Counted from the stretch's first letter, positions 1-10,558 are shown. The stretch: DNA of 64,000 nucleotides from Zeus faber (GCA_960531495.1 CAUIJY010000075.1:2314539-2378538); one strand, 5' to 3'. A program made the numbers and translations. Notes: generated by a model not told the origin, from the sequence alone.

Positions 1-746
1 TTTTTAAGTACTCAAAGATGTGTTGTACATTAAAAATGTATGCCTTACTTATGAAGTAGCCAATTTTGCATTGATCAAGAGAATCGTGGTTTTTGTCTGT
101 TTATTTGCTTTATGTTATCCAATAATAAAATCGACATTATTAAATACATGATTATTATAGATTATTCTTGACCCATCCTAGCAAAAGCGTTGAATGAATG
201 AATCCTTGGGTGATTGAAATGGTGTTTGAGGCGTGTGACCGCCTGGCCGATGGATCACTCTGGAGCACGTATGGATGAGATGAGTTCGGAGACATTTTAT
301 CAGTGTCTCGGGGTATGTTTAGCTACATGGCTGATGAAAATCGCGATTAAAAACAAGCAAATGTATAAATGTGAGATACAGTAAGCATAGTATGTGTGTT
401 GTACACAACATGTCAAACTAGTTTCCCACAGGAGTCCTTGGTTTAAAAGTAGCGTTATAATCTAAATATCTGGTAGGATTTCTGGAAAGGATACTGTAAG
501 GCTTTAAATTTATTTGAAAAAAATATAACAAGGCGAGAGAGCTGTAAAGTTAGTTGACAGGCTGAAATGATTATGGAAGTTGATGTGAAAGACAATGAAA
601 GTGGGAAAGTTAGCAAATGATGCATTTGGGATTCTTTGTTAAGGATGGAAGTTGGAGCAAAGAGAGTTGTAAAAGTCATTTTAGTAAAATATTGGTTCAG
701 CAGAGGAAGCTAGCTAACTTATGAGTTAACCCGGACTAACTTCCGG
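1..746. other. Unassigned intergenic DNA
   Basis: AT-rich sequence without a recognisable gene, repeat family or RNA. The only open frame of note (74 codons on the minus strand near 455-679) has no recognisable motif and is treated as chance. Confidence 0.5.
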
Positions 747-1116
747 GTGCGCCGTAGTATGGACACACCGGCTCTGCATTCAACTCTTAGTTTTGTGTTT
801 ATTACTATTTGTATTGTTCTTATTTTTGCATGCAGTGCACTGTCGCTATTACAATATGAACGACAAGCACTCCTGGACGTCTGTTCGACACCTCATACGG
901 ACTTTTTCGCAACTTACCGGAGTACGTACTAAGATCTCTTTGTCCTGCCGCCACTGTGTTTACCAATACGCCGACGGAGGAGAAAGACAAGAGGAAAACC
1001 TGCCGGAATTCTATGCAGATCTCGGAGGAGATACTAAAAAAGTGAATAGGTTTGATCTTGAGTGTGTAAAGTTTTGTGATTTTTCGAGTTTCTTAAGGCC
1101 CCAAAAGTCAGGTTAA
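747..1116 (+). pseudogene. Short retroelement-like ORF fragment
   Basis: Two overlapping frames (747-932 and 793-1116) start with a hydrophobic stretch of about 20 residues, rich in F, V, I and L, followed by a 'LLQYERQALLD' segment. That pattern (hydrophobic leader, then a Tyr-Arg-Leu-Leu segment) resembles leader sequences I associate with LINE-linked ORFs in fish genomes, but the match is from memory and weak. The frame breaks after about 60 codons and the alternative frame runs into the dispersed repeat near 1040. No catalytic motif is visible. It could equally be a chance ORF. Confidence 0.22.
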
Positions 1117-1720
1117 CACTTCAATTCAACACAGTGCCATGCCCACATTGTGTGACGAAAACCCAATGTTTTAATAAATTTAATCCCCAAAGTGTCTTGT
1201 AGACACTCGCGAACTTTGAAGTCGATCTGATGAATCCCCTAGGAGTTTGCGCACATTAAATCCAATATGGCCACCTTCCTGTTGGTTGGGTGTCGGTCAT
1301 GGCGGCAATATAATTTTTTTTGAGTCTAGTGATGTTACATTAATATACCCAATTTCATGTTAAAAAGTGAATAGGTTTGATGTTTTGAAATTTTCAACAG
1401 GGCGTGTCCGGTCATTTTGCCATGCCCAAGCACGGAACCCATAGAATATCAATTGCCACACTGGGACTGACGAGTGCACAAAGTTTCGTGAATTTCCAAG
1501 TATCTTTTGGAACATGAAATTTAACGTGTTGCCACGCCCACACCGTGTGCCAAAAAATATATATATTTTGATAATGTTAAGCTGTGAAGGTGTCTTGTAG
1601 ACACTCGTCAAGTTTGAAGCCGATCCGATAAATCGCCAAGGAGGAGTTTCGCTAAAGTACAAAACATAAATATGACTAAAAAGTCAGGAAAATTAAAAAT
1701 GGCCGACTTCCTGTTGGGTT
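1040..1720 (+). repeat. Dispersed repeat, two direct copies upstream of ERV
   Basis: Two diverged units of about 330-350 bp lie head to tail (about 1040-1365 and 1366-1720). Landmarks in each are AAGTGAATAGGTTTGAT, a 'TTGCCAYRCCC' box, GTGTCTTGTAGACACTCG followed by AAGTTTGAAG or a close variant, and an end near 'GGCCGACTTCCTGTTGG'. The same landmarks recur at 10706-11412 in direct orientation and at 11500-11850 inverted. Coding potential is absent. The family is not identified; it could be a non-autonomous DNA transposon or part of a larger element. Confidence 0.75.
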
Positions 1721-1957
1721 TTGTGAGAAAAAAAAAATATATATATATATACATATACTATAACTATTACGTACTACATATAACTATACTACTATAACTA
1801 TAACATTACAGATTGAACTAATCCTCGATAGCAAAACTATATGTGTGTATACTACAGTATACATTACATAAATTTATTCATGTACATTACTATCATTCAT
1901 ATAGTGGGTAATTATGAAATACAGTTTTATTGATCAGTCAGAGCCAAAATTAAAACA
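1721..1957. other. AT-rich spacer with short TA tracts
   Basis: Begins with an A run and (AT)n near 1730-1752, then loosely repeated 'ACTATAACTA' words. No gene seen. Part of it may belong to the LTR U3 region, whose left edge is not defined. Confidence 0.4.
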
Positions 1958-2316
1958 TGTCTAAAGACACTGGGTGTAACTACGCAACCAGTTAGAAACC
2001 GGCACTGAAACGGTTAATCTGGCGCACACACAGCGGGGAGTCTGAAACTAGATACTCGGGAGATGGGAAATAACAAAGGCGGGACCGCCTCGCAAAGGGG
2101 GGTCTGTCGTTTGTAACAAAGTGACGAGGAAACAAAGTTTCTGCAGACTCCTGGGTGAAATGTATGCTAGATGAGACACGCAGCTTAGGACTAACCACGT
2201 CGACGTAAAACGTTTTTTATTTTTTGGTAGATTCTCAAACCGTCCTATAAACTCTCCGTAGCTCAAAGTTCCAGTTTCATCCCATCATTCCGGATTTGGA
2301 AATTTTGAACACGACA
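1958..2316 (+). mobile_element. Putative 5' LTR (right end defined, left end estimated)
   Basis: The right edge is set by the primer-binding site at 2320: the sequence ends in ...ACA at 2316 with a 3-base spacer, as expected for an LTR ending in CA. A TATAA word lies at 2246-2250. The left edge is only a guess, placed at a TG dinucleotide near 1959, because no second LTR copy was found downstream to align with. No convincing AATAAA was seen in it. Confidence 0.45.
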
Positions 2317-2319
2317 AAT

Positions 2320-2337
2320 TGGTGACCCCGACGTGAT
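2320..2337 (+). other. Primer-binding site, tRNA-Trp type
   Basis: TGGTGACCCCGACGTGAT is the exact complement of the 3' end of vertebrate tRNA-Trp(CCA) including its CCA. It sits 3 bases after an ACA LTR terminus. tRNA-Trp priming is known from avian alpharetroviruses, so it is a useful classifier for this fish family. Confidence 0.88.
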
Positions 2338-2408
2338 CCCATTACAAGACTGCAGAGGAGTTCCGAAAGCCTGAACGGTTGCGATACTTCCATGGGTACC
2401 CGCTAAAA

Positions 2409-2416
2409 GGTGAGCA
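2409..2416 (+). other. Candidate retroviral splice donor
   Basis: AAAAG|GTGAGC lies about 70 bases after the PBS, in a position suited to making spliced env mRNA. A second, consensus AAG|GTAAGT lies at 2596-2604. Either could pair with the acceptor near 10008. Confidence 0.4.
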
Positions 2417-2660
2417 GAGCCATTTCATGAAGTCTGCATAGATTAGATAGGAATATTTTAGGTGGAAGTGTTGTACTGTTTAAGGCTGGACGAACAACTT
2501 TGTGGTTTTGGGGATGTATTGTTGAATGATGCATGAATAATAATTGTTAAATATTGTGGAGAGGAGAAATTGGATTGTTTGATGAGAACGGTAGTAAGGT
2601 AAGTTAAGGGAACGGGTTAGGAAACCCCCCTTCGAAGCGGCTGTGTGTTTAAATTGCGTA

Positions 2661-2848
2661 GTAATTCCACGTAACGTTTGGGCCCGTGTGTAGAGAATAC
2701 ATCCAGTATGCCTAAACTGAGCGACGTTTTGGTGATGAACAATGTTTAACTCGTGAAGTAATTCCGAATCCCGTTTAGGCCCGGTTGTTGAAAAGACCTC
2801 CGAAATGCCTAAACTAAGTGATGTCTGGCGATGAAAAATGTTAAACTC
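2661..2848 (+). repeat. Tandem duplication in ERV leader, period about 97 bp
   Basis: Two diverged copies start with GTAATTCC at 2661 and 2758. Both contain a 'GTTTRGGCCCG' box, 'ATGCCTAAACTRAG' and an 'ATGTTTAAACTC'-like end. Confidence 0.7.
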
Positions 2849-2889
2849 AGCCTTCAGAAGGGTAGTCGATAGTCGGTAATTTCATTTAA

Positions 2890-2995
2890 GGGTGAAAGGC
2901 CCGGAATCATTTTTAAAGTAAAAAGGAAGCCAAGCATTTAGGGGTTAAAGGCCCGGTTCTTAGAGAAACCAAATATTAAAGGGTTAAAGGCCCAA
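2890..2995 (+). repeat. Three copies of a GGGTTAAAGGCCC box in ERV leader
   Basis: GGGTGAAAGGCCCGG at 2890, GGGTTAAAGGCCCGG at 2942 and GGGTTAAAGGCCCAA at 2980. They are spaced about 52 and 38 bases apart and are not explained by coding sequence. Confidence 0.65.
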
Positions 2996-3017
2996 TTCAC
3001 GTGACTTAGCGTAAAAT

Positions 3018-3215
3018 TGTATTGCCGGCTGTGTGAGTGAGAGTGTGCGCAACGAGGTACCTTGTGTGTGTGGAAAGAGAGGTACCATGCGTGTGTGTGA
3101 ATGTGAGAGAGACCGCGGGCGTGTGTGTGTTTGAGACAGTCTTTGTGTTTAAGAGAGTGTGTGTTTGATAGAGTCTGTGCATGTGTGATAGAGGTTTTGT
3201 GTGTGTATGTGTATG
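3018..3215 (+). repeat. TG/GA-rich low-complexity tract in ERV leader
   Basis: Runs of GTGTGTG alternate with GAGAGAG, with a loose unit containing 'GAGGTACC' (3054 and 3081). No coding function is inferred; the minus-strand His/Thr-rich frame over it is a by-product. Confidence 0.6.
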
Positions 3216-3415
3216 AACAACCTCCTCAAATTGCCCTAGATAAAAGGGCAATATATAAAACAAAAATACAAATAAAAAAAAAAAGTTGACCTGTAATAAC
3301 CTAAAAGACCACTAGTGGCGTAGCTGCACCAGAAACACATTGAGATCCGAACATTTGAGGTTTCCCCCTCCCACTTCTTCCCATGTCTTTTGTTCTCCTG
3401 CCATTCAAAAACATA

Positions 3416-5854
3416 ATGGATAAGACCCCATCCCCCAGACCCGGCACCAGTGAGATTCGTATTGAAGCTGTAGCTGAGCTCAAGAACAGAACAGAGCCAA
3501 AGTTCCATGCTTGAGAAACTTGGAAATTCCATAAATATGAACAAAAATGGATCAAAGCAGGGTGGTGGTCGAAAGACACTACCCCGACAGCAGAAAACCG
3601 CACCAAGGTGATAGAGGAAGAAAAAAGACTGCTGGCTGAAGCAGGAGTGGATGCAAAAAACAACCCTGGATTAATGGGGGCTTGAAAGCGCAAGTTAAAC
3701 AAGCAGCGTGCACAATGGGCGCTGGTTCAGCACATAATGACGGCATGGATTCGAGCGGAAATGATTGTCGAACGTCGCAATAAAATCAGAAATGCCGCAA
3801 CCAAGGCAGTGGTAGAAGCCCAGAAGGAACCCTACCCCCCACAAGAAGACAAGTTACCACCCCTCCCCGAACCCATCCCCCAAGGTCACACCCCACTCCA
3901 ACCACACACCACCCCATCCCTCTACCCCTCCCTGCTGGCCGATGAAGAAACACATCGGCACCCCCCCTCTCCGTACAACCCTAAGACCGAGCACACACCT
4001 GAAGCAACAGCGCCCCCTGTGCTGAGCAACCAGAAAATAGCCACCCCACCCCCGCCAGAAATACAAGCACCCGTATTAGTAATGGAAGGCCCGATCCAAA
4101 TCCATTTCCGAGTACAGCCCTCCCCAAAGCCATCTGACAGTGAGAACAAGGACAATGATCAGACATCGCCCCCTAACGATCAAACAGACACAAAGAGTTT
4201 CTCTCCTCTAATACAGAGGACGACGAATGCACTTGCCAGTCCTAAAAACCACAAAAAGACATCAAGAAAGGAAAAAGAAATGTACCACAAGGGTTAGCCA
4301 CGCAACTGTCACACTGACTGGACAATGTGGCCCACTACCAGAGGATGCCAACACAACCCATGTTCATCTCATAGCACCTCCTGCAGACGCTACAGCCAAA
4401 CAACAACCCAAAGAAAAACAAAAGACCCGAAGCCAGCCCACACCTTCACCTACCCCTGTAGTCCCCAAATACACCTTTAAGAAAACAAAACAAAGACACC
4501 CCACCCCCCTCCGCTCCTGGGAAGAAGAACCCATGTCAGACCACGAGACTAAGACAAAAAAGTGGTCATTCAAAAACAGTGGCAGCTCCCGGGGAGAGTA
4601 CACAAACGACAACAGAAGAAAAGGAACCCTTATAGCATCATCCAAAAGCCAGGCCAGAAGATCGTCAGCAATAGGGATAGTTACCCGCTCGAAAATTAGA
4701 CAACGAGAGGAGGAACAAAAGCAGTCCGCCAAAAGAGAAACATTTGTTCCCTGGTACCACCGCGACATGCAGGCCCTCAAAGGCAACCTATCAGCGTTGG
4801 ACAAAGGAGCTGCAGCATGGATCCGAATCTTCGAAAACCACACAGCGGCTGACACACTAGCCCTAAGAGATGTGCGAGCCATTCTCCGCGCCACAGCAGG
4901 AAACATCACCCTGACCTCCCTGGAAAGAGAAGTTAGAACCCTCACCATGGCACACGAGCACCCATTCGACCACATGCGGAATGACATATGGACAGCCATG
5001 AGAGAAACCTGGCCGACCAGACGCAACACAGTGGCCCTGGCAGGCCTGAGATTTAAAAATGGGGAAGAACCACACGCCTATCTCACATGAGCAAAGGAGC
5101 TCTGGAGTGATAGCACTGTAGAACGTCATGACCCCTGCCTAGTGGGTCTCCCCATGTACATGCAGATGCCAAATGCCAAAATGGCCTCCCAGGAGATGTC
5201 AGGCTGTAGCTCGCAGACACAGTTTGACTGTCAGACATGACCGAGAGACAGTGGGAGAGCCATCTCATCCATCACCTGGAAAGACACATCAAAAAGCAAG
5301 AAGACGAATTCCTGGAGAAAGATTCCATACAAACCAGACTACTAAAAATGCAGGTAAAAAAACTGGAAGATGAAGTCAATACGGACAAAAAGAAGAAAGC
5401 AACTGTGCAAGCAGTAGTCACCACCCCTGAAGCACAGGCCCCGCCCCAAACCGCGCCACTACAATGGACAGGACCACAGCCCCTAACTGTAACCCCCGCC
5501 TACCCACCAGCCCAGCACCTACCCCAATGGCAGCAGGCCTGGACTCCCTATGAATATCCCCAGCGGCAGTATCCAGGGGCCCCCGCACCCTCATACCCCC
5601 AAGGCCCCCCCCAATGGCAGCAACTGAGAGGGAGAGGACAATTCCAATCCTCTAGAGGATGGGGAGGACCCGAGAAAACTACAGGATGTTTCATCTGTGG
5701 CCAAAGTGACCACTGGGCAAGGGAATGCCCCCAGAACCAACAACCCCAGCAATTATATAGAGGATCCTACCGCCCCCCTCAGAGAGGAAGAGGAGCTTCC
5801 TCGAGAGGAAAGGGAGGACCCCGCATGGACACCCCGCCATGGCATGGAGCATAG
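3416..5854 (+). pseudogene. gag: ERV gag (matrix-capsid-nucleocapsid), broken
   Basis: Encoded the structural polyprotein. The likely start is ATG 3416. The N-terminal matrix part has in-frame TGA codons at 3512 and 3683. A proline-rich stretch (3830-4200) follows. The frame then shifts around 4227-4297, and the capsid-like region (about 4740-5087) runs in the new frame to a TGA at 5088. The original frame returns by 5237 with a charged coiled-coil-like segment ('EDEFLEKDSIQTRLLKMQ'), a Pro/Gln/Tyr-rich linker, and one zinc knuckle C-X2-C-X4-H-X4-C at 5687-5728 flanked by RGRG boxes typical of nucleocapsid. The stop is TAG 5852. The total length suits a retroviral gag of about 800 codons. Four disabling changes make it a pseudogene. 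Confidence 0.85.
5852..5854 (+). other. In-frame TAG separating gag and pol
   Basis: Gag ends in TAG and the protease frame continues downstream in the same frame. In gammaretroviruses a UAG at this place is read through as glutamine to make Gag-Pol. The bases after this stop (AGGCGC) differ from the purine-rich GGA start seen after the murine virus stop, so read-through is inferred only from frame and position. Confidence 0.6.
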
Positions 5855-6400
5855 AGGCGCCCAGGGGACATGGAAGTGGTGGTACAGACAAAAATAAATG
5901 CCGAACCAGTAGTGCCATGTACAATCCAAGGAATCACTGTCACTCCAAGGAATTACTGTCACTGTCACTGTCACGTGTCTTGCTTGAAGAACCTGGCCGG
6001 CAACATACTACGTACTACATACAACTATCCACTCGGAAATTACGGACTGTTGGATTCTCTGGGACGACACAAGTCCTTCACCGCACCCCTCCCTACCAAG
6101 ATAGGTCCTCACAAAGTCAGACACCAATACCTCTACTCACCAAGCTGCCCCACCAACCTAATGGGAAGGGACCTTCTCCGAAGAACAGGGGCATCTGTGA
6201 TATGTAACCTCCACGGTCTGGAAGTTAGTTTCTCTGAGCCAAAAGAAGAGCTAATACCCCTCGAACGTATACTCGTCTTAGGTGGAACTCCTGATACCAC
6301 CCCCGACCCCACACTCACCGGCTGGTGGCATTTTGTAAACCTACCAACTCTGGAAAAAGTCCATGCTGGACCTGTACACTGCACTCTCTGTTTCACACGC
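5855..6400 (+). pseudogene. pro: ERV protease region, active site not seen
   Basis: The C-terminal half of a retropepsin is recognisable: an 'HQYLYSPSCPTNLMGRDLL' segment (about 6121-6180), where the G-R-D motif follows the flap and precedes the final helix. The N-terminal half should carry a D-T/S-G active-site triad, but none is visible in the open frame. That stretch is instead occupied by short tandem copies of CCAAGGAATYACTGTCACT and CACTGT (5926-5974). The frame is open here, so the loss came with replacement or slippage rather than a stop. The downstream part (6240-6660) matches the pre-RT linker of such Pol proteins only in a general way. Confidence 0.65.
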
Positions 6401-6599
6401 CACCGTGATGACATCTATGACGAAGGCTGGGAAGCGAAAAAGGAGGGACGACAAGAACGACTCCAGACAACAGACTTCTATCTGGGCCACGAAGGAGTTG
6501 CAGCAGCGGTCCGCCTGACACCAGACCAACAATCCTGGTATCTACTTCACGACACCGCAGTTCCACATGTGACCCTAGCCGTAGAAGCCAACCATGCAG

Positions 6600-8170
6600 C
6601 CAAACAATTGGGCCCCATGGTCAAAAGAGCCCTCGCCAACCCACCTGGGTCCCCACAACGAACCCCCTGTTGCAACACACGCCAGACAAATCGGTTTGGA
6701 GAATAGGACACAACAGCTACGAACAAGGCATATATGAAAGTAATGTCCTGGAAAGAACTTATCAAGGAAGCATCGAAGAACACCCCCTGGCAGCAGAAAT
6801 GTTCGCCCAACTACCGCCAACCCTCTGGACCACCGGCCCCTATCACGTTGGCTGCACACCACACCACAATATACACATCAAAGTGAAAGCCCACGCTGTG
6901 CCCATTTGGCAAGGTCAGTACAAGGTCAAGCCCGAGGCAGCTGCTCGAATAGCCTCCACCATTGAAGGCCTCTTACAAGCAGGAGTTCTACGACCAGCGG
7001 ATTCACCGTGGAACGCACAAATTCTACCAGTACCCAAGGCTGGAGGACACTCATGGCGCCTGGTCCACGATCTGCGACGTATCAACCAGGTGGTCCAACC
7101 CATTACTGAAAAAGTGCCCAACCCCCATGTCGCCCTGCATGCAGGCTCCCCGAGTCATCAATTTTTCACCGTCATCGACCTGGCCAACGCATTTTTTGGC
7201 CTCCCCTTGGCCAAAGAAAGTCAAGATATGTTTGCATTCACATTTAAAAAATGCTCTTAGACCTACACAAGAATGCTACGAGGATTCACATGCACGCCAA
7301 CCATATTCAACGCCTGCCTGAAGGCAGATCTCAAGGAACTCCTACTCATCCAGTATGTCGACGACATCCTCATGGACATCACCACAGTAGAAAATTGCCT
7401 CACGGCCACCAAATCCCTGCTACGGCGCATCGCAAAATGTGGCTACAAAATCAGGAAGGAAAAAGCACAGGTCTGCCGCACAGAAGTGGTATTCCTGGGA
7501 AAAAGGATCACGGGAGATAAGAGATACATCAACCCGGAAAGACAACAGGCAATGCTCCAGTACCCTAAACCCACCACCGTGCAGCAAATGCTAGCATTCC
7601 TGGGACTCACTGGCTATAGCAGACACCACATAGCTGATTATGTGGACCACACTGTTCCCCCACGCGAACCCATTGCGGAAGCTGGCCATCGGAACGTCAA
7701 GGCACCACTCAACTGGACCACAAGTGCGGAGGAAGCGTTCATAAGATTGAAACAACTCATGGGGAAGGCCGAACACCTATGCACCCCAGACATCTCTTCC
7801 TCGTTCCATTTGGACGTTACTGAAAAGCACGGAATTGTCAAGCTGTGCTCTGGCAGCCTCGACACGGTGAGCGCGCGATCCTGGCTCACCACAGTTGCAA
7901 ACTCGACACAGTGGAACATGGACTCTCCGGATGTGGACGACACACGGCTGCCATCGCACACGCCCTACGAGAACCGACCACATTACTTTCTACCACCCCA
8001 CCATCGTGCATACCACTCATGGAGTCAAATCCTACCTCGATCAAACGGATTTCACCTTTACCACACCAAAACACAAGATGCGCTTGCATGTCACCCTGGA
8101 AAGAGACAATGTCTTGTACACAGCCGATGGAATCAACTTGGCCGGCGGACTACAGTATGCAGATGGCACC
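6600..8170 (+). pseudogene. pol: ERV reverse transcriptase, frameshifted
   Basis: RNA-dependent DNA polymerase remnant. The frame shifts near 6660-6706. The fingers/palm follow ('GVLRPADSPWNAQILPVPK', 'WRLVHDLRRIN'), then motif A 'FTVIDLANAFFGLPL' (about 7165-7210) and an in-frame TAG at 7258. 'RMLRGFT' with 'PTIFN' follows as motif B, then YVDD at 7354-7365 and 'VFLGKRIT' (motif D/E area). The spacing between motif B and YVDD is about ten residues shorter than usual, suggesting a small deletion. The connection region (7800-8100) is split across all three frames. The catalytic YVDD is intact but the gene cannot be translated as one protein. Confidence 0.88.
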
Positions 8171-8219
8171 CATGACTGCGTACAGCTCATGAAACTGGAA
8201 GCAAAGGGCCGCACAGACT

Positions 8220-8700
8220 TGGATGGAACATCTGACCCCGATGCAGAAATTGTCCTGTTTATAGATGGTTGTTGTTTCAAAGAAGAAGAGGGAAATAGAG
8301 CATCATACGCAGCCATTCAACAAATTAATGGACACCACGTCACCCTAAGAAGTGGGATGATAGAACAACCAGCATCAGCACAAAAAGCAGAACTCGACGC
8401 CTCGGTGAAAGCATTAAAAATCTCAAAAAACAAAAATGCAAACATATTCACCGACTCAGCATACGCACACGCTGCAGCTCACGTGGATGTAGCCATATGG
8501 ATGAAAAGAGGACTCCAAACGTCAGCAGGAGCCCCGGTAAAACACAAAGACCTCATACTCGCCCTCCTGGAAGCTATACATCTCCCCCGAAAAATCAAGA
8601 TCATCAAATGCAAAGGACACTCCAAAGGAAATTCAAACGCAGCCGACACAGCAGCAAAAGAAGCAGGAGGGAACCTAAAAGAAAGCGCAGCAATGATGAT
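8220..8700 (+). pseudogene. pol: ERV RNase H domain
   Basis: Lies within the long open stretch 7895-9544. The four acidic catalytic positions are visible: D in 'FIDGCCF' (about 8264), E in '[11 protein letters not shown]' (about 8390), D in 'IFTDSAYA' (about 8453) and D in '[10 protein letters not shown]' (about 8645). Fold and spacing match retroviral RNase H, which removes RNA from the RNA-DNA hybrid. This is the best-preserved part of the element together with the integrase core; the domain itself has no stop, but it is cut off from RT by frameshifts. Confidence 0.85.
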
Positions 8701-8869
8701 TGTATTTACTGAAGACAACGCCCTCAATTTGTCAGAGGAACATCTGAAAGAAGTGCAGAAAGAAGCGAAATGGAACGAACACTCGCAGTGGCAGAAGAAA
8801 GGAGCCACATGCACCAGCGGCCTATGGAGAAGCCACGATGGGCGCCCAGTAGCACCAGCCGCACTCCTG

Positions 8870-9964
8870 GTCTACCTCATCAAGGATGCACATGGACAGA
8901 CTCATGAAGGACCCAAAAGAACCACCAACAGGCTCAAACAGGACTGGTGGCATCCCTACCTGGAGGAAATGGTGGCCAACCATATTGCAGAATGCGTCGT
9001 CTGTCACAAGCTAAATAAGAAGACAGTCTACCAAAGACCTTTGGGAACATTCTCAGTGCCCCCCTACCCCTTCAGAGAAATATGCATAGATTACACCGGC
9101 ATGGGCAGGGACAACAGAGTACAAGGGTACAGATACCTACTCGTGATGGTAGATCGATTCTCCAAATGGGTAGAAGCAGTCCCTTGCAAAAGAGAGGATG
9201 CAGTATCTGTGATTAAATGGTTATGGAAAAAACGCATTCCTCGGTGGGGTTACCCCACAGTTATCTGCTCGGACAATGGATCTCATTTTACCAGCGATAA
9301 AAAACTCAGCCAGGTAGAACAGGCATTAGGTATCTCCCATAGATCTGGTTCAGTCTATCACCCCCAGTCAAAAGGCCTAGTTGAAAGTGCAAACCAGACG
9401 TTGAAAGAAAAAATGGCCAAGGTGCTGATAGAGACAAAACAGCAACTCAGTATGTCTCTACAGAACATCACAAAAACGACTAAACTAACGTGGGTAGATG
9501 CCCTACCCCTAGCATTAATGTCCATGCGAGACCTCTCCCCATAGTCAAACACATCTTAGCCCACACGAGATATTAACAGGCCGCCCCATGCCAGGTCCTC
9601 ACAACCTACCAGCTAAATCACCCGCTTTTGATGATTTCCAGGAAGGTTTACCTGAATATGTCAAAGCACTAACCGCAGTATCTCGAGTTTTGTATTCACA
9701 GGTCAAGAACACTGCCCCAGACTGCCCCACACCCTGGTGGTCAGCCCCGGAGACTGGGTCCACATCAAGGTCCACAAACAGAAGTGGCCTGAGCCAAGGT
9801 GGACTGGACCTTGGGAGGTAGTGTTGGCCACCTCACATGCAGTAAAGCTCAAAAATAAAACTGGTGCTCCCTGTCACCACCTCTCCCACTGCGCCCCTGT
9901 CACCCCACCCGCAAGAACTCTCACAGAAACAAGGATCCAGCTGAAAGACGTAAGCATTCTGTAA
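8870..9964 (+). pseudogene. pol: ERV integrase, core intact, C-terminus frameshifted
   Basis: N-terminal zinc-binding HHCC: H-X3-H at about 8890-8904 and C-X2-C near 8993-9004. Catalytic core: D at 9089 ('CIDYTGM'), D at 9272 ('CSDNGSHF') and E at 9383 ('[11 protein letters not shown]'); the last two are 37 residues apart, close to the D,D-35-E pattern. The open frame stops at 9542-9544. Integrase sequence resumes in another frame at about 9588 and again at 9737-9964, ending in a C-terminal SH3-like domain with 'PGDWVHIKVHKQKW' and 'EPRWTGPWEVVLAT', a GPW form of the gammaretroviral motif. Pol ends at TAA 9962. At least two indels therefore disrupt it. Confidence 0.9.
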
Positions 9965-9988
9965 TTAACCATGTAAAAAAAAAATAAT

Positions 9989-10008
9989 ATTTTTTTTGTT
10001 TACCCTAG
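9989..10008 (+). other. Candidate env splice acceptor
   Basis: A T-rich run (ATTTTTTTTGTTTACCCTAG) ends in CCCTAG at 10008, directly before an open frame with env-like placement. This is a good polypyrimidine-AG acceptor for a subgenomic env mRNA. Confidence 0.5.
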
Positions 10009-10558
10009 GAGAAGTCCTGGACCCTACACAGTATACATATTCTTACCAAGTGGGACCCCAATTATCGTATGACCAGTATATGACAAAGGTCAAAGAGTGG
10101 GGCCGAATGAAAGAAACAGTTCTTGTCATTTATGCCTATGAAGGACAAATCCTGGCATTCAATGTTGATTTCTGTTCCATAATAAAGTGTGATTCCACCG
10201 GGTAGGAGCAGTACCAGTGGAATGAGAAATATGCGTGGTCCACCAACCCTAGACTAACAAGTGACTGGTGGCTGGACGAGGTTTAAGGTACCCATATTGA
10301 TTGTGGGGCATGGAGTAATGTGCTTATAAACACAGGAACCAGTAGGAGGAATTGCTACTCCACTCACGGAGCGTAGAACTAAAAGAAAATGCAGGAATGG
10401 ATGATCACATCACTGGTTGGTTGGACTCTATGTTTTCCAAATGAAAAGGCCTCATTTTATCATGCATAATCAACGTTGCTATCATTGCTGCTCTGTTAAT
10501 TGTATGTGGATGTTGTTGTATACCATGCATTTGTACTCTAGTGAAAAATGCATCATGA
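9999..10558 (+). pseudogene. env: ERV env remnant: N-terminal piece and membrane anchor only
   Basis: Encoded the envelope glycoprotein. An open segment downstream of the acceptor runs to TAG near 10203 (about 68 codons). After about 130 bases of broken sequence another segment (about 10340-10558) carries a TGA at 10442, then a hydrophobic span of about 16-18 residues (10466-10504) followed by a cysteine cluster 'CGCCCIPC' (10505-10528) and a short tail ending at TGA 10556. That layout is typical of the transmembrane subunit anchor. Most of the surface subunit, any furin site, the fusion peptide and the heptad region are missing, so a large central deletion is inferred. It cannot make a functional envelope. 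Confidence 0.62.

Larger units (their letters stand above)
1958..10558 (+). mobile_element. Decayed gamma/epsilon-like endogenous retrovirus
   Basis: A single-orientation series of LTR edge, PBS, leader, gag, pro-pol and env remnants. Class I-like features are gag and pol in the same frame separated by a TAG, one CCHC knuckle in gag, an integrase with a GPW-type C-terminal domain resembling that of murine leukaemia virus, and an env tail with a hydrophobic segment followed by clustered cysteines. All genes carry stops or frameshifts, the protease motif and much of env are missing, and no 3' LTR was found, so the copy appears dead. Fish ERVs of this type are known; the family name cannot be given from sequence reading alone. 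Confidence 0.88.

Noticed and set aside
3006..3263. His/Thr repeat protein on the minus strand
   Set aside because: Product of the TG-rich low-complexity tract in the ERV leader.
4364..5029. 221-codon minus-strand frame opposite gag
   Set aside because: Shadow of the gag capsid region; no motif of its own.
1750..6030. Shared word ACGTACTACATA at about 1770 and 6010
   Set aside because: Only about a dozen AT-rich bases in common, likely chance.
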